A stretch of 64,000 bases of DNA from Chrysoperla carnea (taxonomy: Eukaryota; Arthropoda; Insecta; Neuroptera; Chrysopidae), in the NCBI RefSeq assembly GCF_905475395.1, contig NC_058342.1, positions 30,896,140 through 30,960,139 on the forward strand. Reading direction: 5' to 3'. Position numbers and translations under genes: made by a program. A model generated the notes under the pieces. The model was not told the DNA's origin and searched no databases. It was given only the letters and a program-made list of their open reading frames with translations. Below, piece after piece: positions 56,796 through 64,000 of the stretch (within the stretch, counting starts at the first letter, position 1; every line of letters begins with the position of its first letter).

Positions 56796-59191
56796 TTTAA
56801 ACTAAACAAAGGTTTTAATTTCTATGCTAATAAAAAAGTATTTTTTATACCATCAATGTCGGCTCAATATTTTTGAAATTATGATTCCAAAATATTTATA
56901 TCATATTTCATTATTTTTTTCATAATCATTAAAATTTGACTCCTTCAATGATTATTTTATCACGTTATAAGTGTGTTACATAAAATCTGTGAACCTTATC
57001 CCTCAAAACATTCGTTTTATCACTATTTTATGCAATTTTTTTTACTACAAATTTTGATAAGAATTTATTTTAAATTTTATTACAAAACATTCCACTGCTT
57101 CCTTGATCAATCGATTAATAATCGTTCTGTTTTTTTAAATTTACCCTTATCGTTTTTTTTTTTTCCAACGGCCGTTAAAATTTTGGTGTACTTATTTTTG
57201 GCGCCTAATTTTAAAACTATTTCTGATAAATAGTCAAACTTTTTGTTCCTACACAAGTCTCTAAAAAAAAATTTGTAGTAATTAAACTAATTAACCTTTT
57301 TTTTTCCTTTTTTTCTAGTATGACATTTTTAATTAATTTTTCACTTTAAGACAATTCTCAATGTAAACAATTTAATTTTTATTTGTGTAAATTGTAAATT
57401 GAAAAACTTATTTTTCTTAGAATATAAAATAACATATAATTAATATTTTTTTTTAAGTAAAACATAAATAATATTATAACTAATATTGTTTAACTAAGAA
57501 TTTTCTTAATTAAGTAAAAAATAAGTATATCTTTATTAGTCATAGTACAGTATTAATCGGCGCTTCTTTCTTCGAATGGAAAAATTTGACTTATAAGAGA
57601 TCCGTCGATTTGTTTTCCAAGTGAAAATTATCAAAAACTTTTAAAATATGTCGTTTTAAACATGTATTCTTTGAGTTAAAGTCTACTTATACAAAAATTT
57701 TGAGACTTTAAATACAATAAGTACCAATTTGGGTACTAATTTTCACTGTACTCTGTTGAAAATTGTGGGCGCATATACAGATCTTTTCCTTGGATTCGAT
57801 ACGGTTTTACCGATTTACGCTGAGCTTTTATATCGTAGCTCATAGCACGTGTTTAAACATCTGACTAGTGAATTATTTATTTATTATTAAAATTCAACTT
57901 TAAAATTTTTTTTTAGATAATTTCTGTTGAGTTTGCGAATTAAAACCTTATAAAATTTTATGCCCAAATACATTTATTACTTGAGTCATACGCCTGAAAT
58001 TACTTAATTATGATATGATAGTTATTTAATTATGATATTGTTGGTGCTGCTTAGCTCATACAAAATTTTTTAGCTTAGCTGGTAATAAATTTTTAATACT
58101 TGATATGCGAAGTAATTCATATGATAACTAATTCATAGACCAATTCTAGCCAATTTTATAGTAAATTTACAAAAATATATATCAAAGTATACTAATTTTA
58201 GTCCCAGGTTTGTAACGCTTAGAAAAAACTATCTAAAATATTTAGACAATCTTGTATTTAGACACTAAGCCTCTCGTAAACAATGCTATTAATAAGATTA
58301 TTACAACTTGTCAAGCGCAATATAATTAAATCGTAATTATAACAATTATTTCTTCTAAAAAATCTTATCTAATTAACTAGTTTGACCTTTGCGAATAATT
58401 AAACTCAATGACAATTTGGAAGTAATTTATATCATACCTGACATAATTTAGCGAAACTTTAGCACGATTTTAAATACTTATCAACACGCAAAATTATTTT
58501 AATAATATAATTGTTTTGAAAACAAGTTGGTTCCCAATTTTGTTAGTTTCCAATGAAACTTTAACAGTTTAACTTAGCAAAAAACCCCGCATACAATACA
58601 TTGATTTGTGATTTCGGTTAAAATCTTGTGAAAACTATAGACTAGGGTAGTTTTGGTCATGCTGATGAAAAGTTCTTATGGATATCTTCGCTTCCGAGTT
58701 CCCTTCAAAAATTTTGCCTACATGAAGGGCTCGAAAGAGAAGGGTTTTTGAGGGTTGAGTCTATAAGAAATTTTTTTTAAATCAACAAAACCTAAAAAAA
58801 CAGAAACAGCTTGGTTAAAAACAAATCGAAATCGTCTTTTATCAGACTAATCAGTTTCTTGGAAAATTTATCTTATCAATGAAAGTTGAATACCCTGATC
58901 AAGAAATTAAAAGTAGTTCGAATCACGTTTTTCTATTTAAGTATAAATAAATTTCACGTGATGTAATATAGCGAAACCTTTTAACATATGTAATAAATAA
59001 ATGATTAATGAAACCTTTGTTTTGATCATCTACTCAAATCAATTGATTGAAAACAATATAAATGAATATTTATTAATCTGTCTTAAATATTCAATTGATG
59101 ACTTCTCAATAAATTTAAACTTGTTTAAAACAATTAAAATATTCTTTTTTTTTTCGAAAGGGAAACATAATTTTATGCACTTTATGGAATA
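56796..59191. other. No gene seen
   Basis: AT-rich. A family A end fragment sits at 58165-58232 (minus orientation: tatatcaaagtatactaatt, gtttgtaacgcttag). No coding motif recognised. Confidence 0.4.
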
Positions 59192-59465
59192 CAGTCAAAC
59201 CTGGATAAGCGAGAGTTCAAGGGAGCACAATCTTATTCTCGCTTATAGAGGTTTCTCACTAACCCGAGTTTCCAGTTAATGCAGGGACATGGGTAGCGTT
59301 TCTCTCTTATAGAGGTACGCAGCAACAACAAGTCACAGCAAGTACGAATGTAGTAAATATGTAATATGATAAAATGACTGTCGCTTATAGTGACGGGTCT
59401 TGGCTATTAGTCATACTTATAGAGATTTCTCATTTATCCAGTTCTCACTTACCCAGGTTTGACTG
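59192..59465. mobile_element. pogo-like MITE, copy 2
   Basis: Starts cagtcaaacctggataag and ends cccaggtttgactg with TA on both sides. It is the inverted relative of 33620-34016, about 120 bp shorter, sharing gggagcacaatc-tattctcgc and tcgtacttgctgtgacttgt (reverse complement). Confidence 0.85.
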
Positions 59466-59787
59466 TATAACTTTTTTCATTTGGTAATATACCCAACTTT
59501 GGTAATATATTGCTTTGTTACTTCCGTTACTATTCGCTCCATCATGAGTGTTTCGAGGTAAAGGCAGATCAGTGAAGTTTCCCTCCCTGGACCTGGTCTA
59601 AGTGTTGGTTTATGTCAAAGTATTGTTGAATTTATGAAATTTTTAGACCAAAAATATTTTATTTGCATCCCTCTAACGCTAAACTAAACCAACTTAATTA
59701 TATCTAAAGAATAATATTACGTAACCGGAAGCTTAACCATACAAATTTTCCAATAACACCATTATCAAAATAAAATGTATTTAATAT

Positions 59788-60140
59788 TATAAAAGTGAAA
59801 ACAAACAATTGACTGAGTTAATTGTTGAAATAGCATAGGCAGTGTTGATTACGCAAGCGTTTGTTTTTTTACGTCATAAAAGTAAAAAAAGATAGCCACT
59901 CTTAGATAGCCACATATACATTACATACATATCATGGAGACATAACTGATATTCCCATATAATACATACTATTTTGCGCTCTCACGGGTAAACAGTGATG
60001 TTTACGAAATGTTTCAAACAAAAGTAGTTTGTTTTTCTATAAGGAGCATTTTTCACATTTACATTTTTTTCTATCTCTAACGATTTACATGATGGGTCCT
60101 ATGTACCAAAGACCCAATTGAATCTGATCACGCTTTAAAA
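59788..60140 (+). repeat. Dispersed repeat family A, 5' half
   Basis: From aagtgaaaacaaacaattga through actgatattcccatataata, gcgctctcacgggtaaacag and gggtcctatgtaccaaagac. It lacks the usual 3' half. Confidence 0.85.
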
Positions 60141-60659
60141 AAACTACCAAAAAAAAAAAGGTAAAAAGGTAAAAATGTCAATTCTGTTTCTGTTCCCACT
60201 TTTACTCTACATTATTATTATAAAACAATAAAAACTAATAATATTTGAATAATGATAAAACAAACAATGAGTGCATCATGTACTTCAATACTTGGTAACT
60301 TGGTTAGTTTGACGTCAAAATTCACATTAAAATTTATATTCAAATAACGTTTTGAATTATTTTGAAGCGAAGTCAATGTTTTAAAATTATTGTTATTTAT
60401 TATTAATATTTAAGTGTCTGATGAAAACGGTAAATATTGCAACAATTTTTAAAAAATTTTTATTTTCAATTATTTTGGAAAAATTTTATCATATTTATTA
60501 TGATTTGTGAAATGTCATAATTTTTAATGTACAATTATTACTGTCATATAACTTTTTAATCAGTTCCCACCACTTCCTTTTTTAGCGGGCAAAAACCCTT
60601 GCAATTCACCCAAAAATTGGTATTTATAATCTCTGCTATTTAAATCAGAAGTTCCCAAA
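60141..60659. other. No gene seen
   Basis: AT-rich; nothing recognised. Confidence 0.4.
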
Positions 60660-61152
60660 TTGATAGCAGAAAATTATACCAGTAAATTAAGGGGACTAAA
60701 TTGTGACACACTGCAACTTTGATAGAGCATTGTGTTATCATAAGAAATTATGTGATACTTATCTTAAGTGTATTGTACTAATATTAATACAAAATGTAAT
60801 CCACTCCGTATGTTGATACCTCCCACATCTAAGTGTCTCTGTATTGGTGAAATAATTTGTTAAATATGTATTATTTTTTTGTTGTCTTTATTTATAACAA
60901 AATAGTTTTTTTTAGTATTGCCTACCCAATTAAATCAATTTATAATCAATTATTGTTTTATGATAGGCCCTTTATGTTCTAAAGTGACACCCACTTCGTT
61001 TCTCGTGAATGTATAAATCCTTCCATTTTTCCCATAGTCACATCTCCCGAATTAGGCCTCAAATCTAAATTTGGTAAAGAGCTTTTCCATTTGTCTTGAT
61101 AAGCTCAATTTACTCTTATAAATTTCTGCTATCAATAATGGAACACCCTGTA
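60660..61152. mobile_element. Second copy of the 15.3-kb MITE, interrupted
   Basis: The left piece tgatagcagaaaattatacc is followed by about 255 bp of unrelated sequence. The rest of the element then resumes at caattattgttttatgatag and ends gaacaccctg beside TA. The extra segment may be an insertion. Confidence 0.7.
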
Positions 61153-61804
61153 TAAAGCATTTGTTTAAGTAACATTATTGTCCCCCTGAAACACGGCCCC
61201 TCGTTCCTCTTTTTATAGCAAAACTTAAAATAATATATTCTAAAAATTCTTCTTCTATGCTTCCTTTCCTCAAAGTCCATGTTTCTGTTAACCCAATGAC
61301 GTCATATTTTTTGGAATTATTTCAATTTTTTCCAATCTTGATTAATACTAACAGGCTTCAAATTCAATCCAAAATTCAATTGACCAACTCGTTATGAATA
61401 TTCCGTTGTAAGAATCCGGTTTTTCAAATTTCGTCTGAAACAATCAAAATTGAAATAAATTAAACGTGATTTATTTTGTTGAGATAAAACCACCGTAAAC
61501 CAGTATAATTTTTAAAAAAATTAATAAATAATAAAGTCAAATTATAATAATTATACGGCTGTTAAACCTATAAATAACAGTTTAAATTATGTTTGATTAA
61601 TAATTTTATCACTTTGTAATGAAATGTTACAATTAATTACTTAATTCTACAATAAATATGTATTTAATTATTAAATAAATAAATAAAGTTGGAAAAAACA
61701 TCTTATTATCAATTAATCTTCTCACTATGGTGGTAATTCATTGGAAAATGGAGAGTATATCTGTATGATTTTCCCTTAAACTTTTTTAAATCTTTGCTTT
61801 GAAG
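61153..61804. other. No gene seen
   Basis: AT-rich; nothing recognised. Confidence 0.4.
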
Positions 61805-62275
61805 CAATATATCAAGGTATACTAAGTTTAGTCCCAAGTTTGTAACGCTTAAAAATATTGATACGAAAAAAATTAGTAAATTTTCGGTTGTCTGTCTGTC
61901 TGCCCGTCTGTCCGTCTGACAACACGATAAGTCAAAAACGAAAAAAGATATCAAGCTGAACTTTTTATATCGAGCTTAGGACGTAAAAAGTGAGGTCGAG
62001 TTCGTAAATGAGCAACATAGGTCAATTGGGTCTTGGGTCTGTAGGATCTATCTTGTAAACCGTTAGAAATAGAATAAAAGTTTAAATATAAAAAATGTTC
62101 CTTATAAAAACATAAACAACTTTTGTTTGGAACATTTTTTTTGTAAACATGTATAGTTTGTATTATATGGGAATATCAGTTATGTATGTGTAATGTGACA
62201 GTGCAATCAACACTGTCTGTAACATGGTATTTCAACAGTTTACTCCGTCAATTGTTCGTTTTTTTTCACTTTTTA
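61805..62275 (-). repeat. Dispersed repeat family A, near-complete copy
   Basis: Reverse orientation: caaggtatactaagtttagt, gtctgtctgcccgtctgtcc, gtcttgggtctgtaggatct, atgggaatatcagttatgta, ttactccgtcaattgttcg. Lacks only the gtgattttatgaacacc segment. Confidence 0.85.
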
Positions 62276-62699
62276 TTATTAAAATGATGATGAAACAATA
62301 ATCAAAATTACATTTGATTTCTCAAAAAATTTATTTTTATAATAGGTGTTAAAAATTTATAAAAAAAAAATTTATTGCGAAATGCGCACCAAATTTATAT
62401 TATGAGTAATTTTGACAATTGTGGCGTCATCAATTATATGTAGATAAGAAAGTAATTTTATCAGAGGTATGCATAATTTTTAATTAAATAGATAAACGTC
62501 TATCTTGAAAGTAACTGTTAGCACCATAAACTTCAACACAGTTAAAACTGTAGACCATAAAAAAAAAGCAATGAAAAAGTACCTAGAACAGCGGTGGAAA
62601 AAAATAATAATGGAGTTTAACCTCCGTTTCTCTGATATATATGCCTATAACAGACGCCACCCATATCATTATTAGTTAATCTTTATTTAAAAAAATTAT

Positions 62700-62901
62700 A
62701 TTAATATATACAATTTACATTTATGATTTGGGTGGATTCGGTTAATTCGTTCTTATCGAAGCGACGACAATGTGATCAATTTTACCACCCCATTAATTTA
62801 GTTTTAATTGCTCACACTGCCGCTGCCTTTTTCGAACCCGCAACCGAAGTCTAACAAACGGTTAAAGTCTAACGGTTTAGACCGCTTGACTACTTAGCCG
62901 C
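62700..62901 (-). mobile_element. Probable second SINE family, tRNA-like head
   Basis: On the minus strand gcggctaagtagtcaagcgg (A box) and ggttgcgggttcgaa (B box) lie about 60 bp apart, with a long variable region as in Ser/Leu-type tRNAs. A non-tRNA body follows to about 62700. Only one copy is in the window, so the family is inferred. Confidence 0.5.
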
Positions 62902-63239
62902 TTTTTTTAAGAAGGAATCCCCTCTAAAACCCCATAAATCGTGCATAAAACAGATTCATAACATACCCCATTGCATAAGTCTATATTTTGTGTATGGTTG
63001 ATACTTTTTCAAGGTAAAATCTCCTGAGTCTACTTGGTGAAATTTGGAAGGGAGATACTTTGTCGTCTGCAGATAAGACACGATTTTTTACTTCAGAATT
63101 CTTATGGAAATATATTACATGCGAACGTAATCGCGGCTACTATATAAATAATTTACAATATGCATTTTTTGTGTAATCTGACAGCATAATGACTACTTAA
63201 TGACGTCATACATTTGTTAAGGTATAACGTTCTCTATAG
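62902..63239. other. No gene seen
   Basis: AT-rich; nothing recognised. Confidence 0.4.
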
Positions 63240-63690
63240 TCAAGTACATTATTGGGGGACGTAGCTTGCAAGAAATACCTTCTACCGCACTCGATTCTGA
63301 GCCATTTGCTTTATTTCTCTCCAGGTTTTTCCTTCTTCTTCTATCCCTTTCTCGACTGACTTATTCCGGGTATCCAGGCTATCTGCGGTTTTCCACGTTT
63401 TCTGCTTGCTTGGGGGTTGCAGTATAGAGCTTATCGGCTGATAGTATTATGGCCTTCTTAAAGTGTGGCCTATCCACCAAAACTTTATTTTCGTTGATGG
63501 GGCTTTGGCTTACTCTTCTTATCAATTTCTCATTCGTAATTCTTTCTGGCCAGTGTATATTGAGACATTTGTTTGTGAATACTTAATTTTCATTTGTTTT
63601 TGTCACTTTCCACGTCTGGAAACCATACAAAAGGGCTAATTTTACATTGCTGCTATATACGTACACTATTTTTGATAACAGACGTGTACC
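63240..63690 (-). pseudogene. Decayed LINE polyprotein C-terminus
   Basis: On the minus strand, with frameshifts, one reads VKLALLYGSETWKV, LNIHWPERITNEKLIRRV, and later KRGKP, IEEEGKTWREIKQMA and RVR-KVFLASYV. This is the typical end of one group of non-LTR polyproteins (the GKRGRP ... TW ... A-dR--W pattern). Stops break every frame, and no tail or 5' part is visible. It is a different family from the (AACCT)n LINE. Confidence 0.65.
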
Positions 63691-64000
63691 TGTACATAAT
63701 ACTTTGACATCATATGTAAACATATACAAATAATACACACACAGCTGCATATCATAAATTGTTTTTTTTTTGTGTGTATCTATTTAGCAATTCTCAAAGG
63801 AGTGGTTATTCTTAACATCTACTCAAAATTTTGTTTCATTCTGTAAAAAAGTGGATTTACTGATAACAAAATTATTTTTTAATTTCCAGGAAAAATATTA
63901 TTAATTTAGCAATTCTAAAAGGGATAGTTTTTCTTAACTCAAAATTTTATTTCATTCTGTAAAAAAAGTGAGTTTACGGACATTCTATCTTAAATAATAT

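Overview
This is eukaryotic, almost certainly insect, genomic DNA. It is AT-rich, its protein-coding genes are split by short GT-AG introns, and it is crowded with degraded transposons. The Rheb exons are closest in wording to what I know of insect Rheb, and the LINE and SINE tails carry (AACCT)n, the motif of the usual insect telomere. I cannot name the species or the order.

Only two protein-coding genes can be supported. The first (2316-3845, + strand) is the 3' two thirds of Rheb, a Ras-family GTPase that activates TOR. It has three coding exons and ends in a CVIS farnesylation box; its 5' exons with the P-loop are not visible. The second (24741-15722, - strand) is the most interesting item. 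It is a roughly 9 kb gene for a secreted protein of about 1,128 residues, assembled by eye from 27 exons that join in frame. The order is TATA box, signal peptide, Thr/Pro-rich mucin-like exon with 30-residue repeats, C-type lectin domain 1, an array of about 17 micro-exons of 42 or 57 bp encoding an Asn-rich linker, lectin domain 2, a second Thr/Pro linker, and lectin domain 3. Each micro-exon lies in a nearly identical 160 or 174 bp exon-plus-intron tandem repeat. The 57-bp part has a higher-order period of three units. All three lectin domains carry the QPD motif associated with galactose-type binding.

One good tRNA gene (tRNA-His, GTG anticodon) lies at 35050-35121. An Inr plus correctly spaced DPE at 47372, followed by a leader-like stretch and a consensus splice donor, suggests the first exon of a gene whose coding part lies further right.

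The rest is repeats. Recognisable classes are: RNase-H-bearing LINE fragments with an (AACCT)n tail and a tRNA-headed SINE that has captured the same 3' end; a 5'-truncated LINE with a (CCATAC)n tail and an 11-bp target duplication; pogo/Tigger-like remnants with TA-flanked MITEs; MITEs flanked by TTAA; fold-back elements, some nested; a 316-bp satellite with a dimeric higher-order unit; a 307-bp tandem repeat in which each unit is a hairpin; a decayed coding minisatellite; and an unclassified dispersed family with at least nine copies. Long stretches, chiefly 10.4-14.6, 28.4-31.2, 37-39, 41-45, 47.7-49.4 and 56.8-59.2 kb, show nothing I can name.
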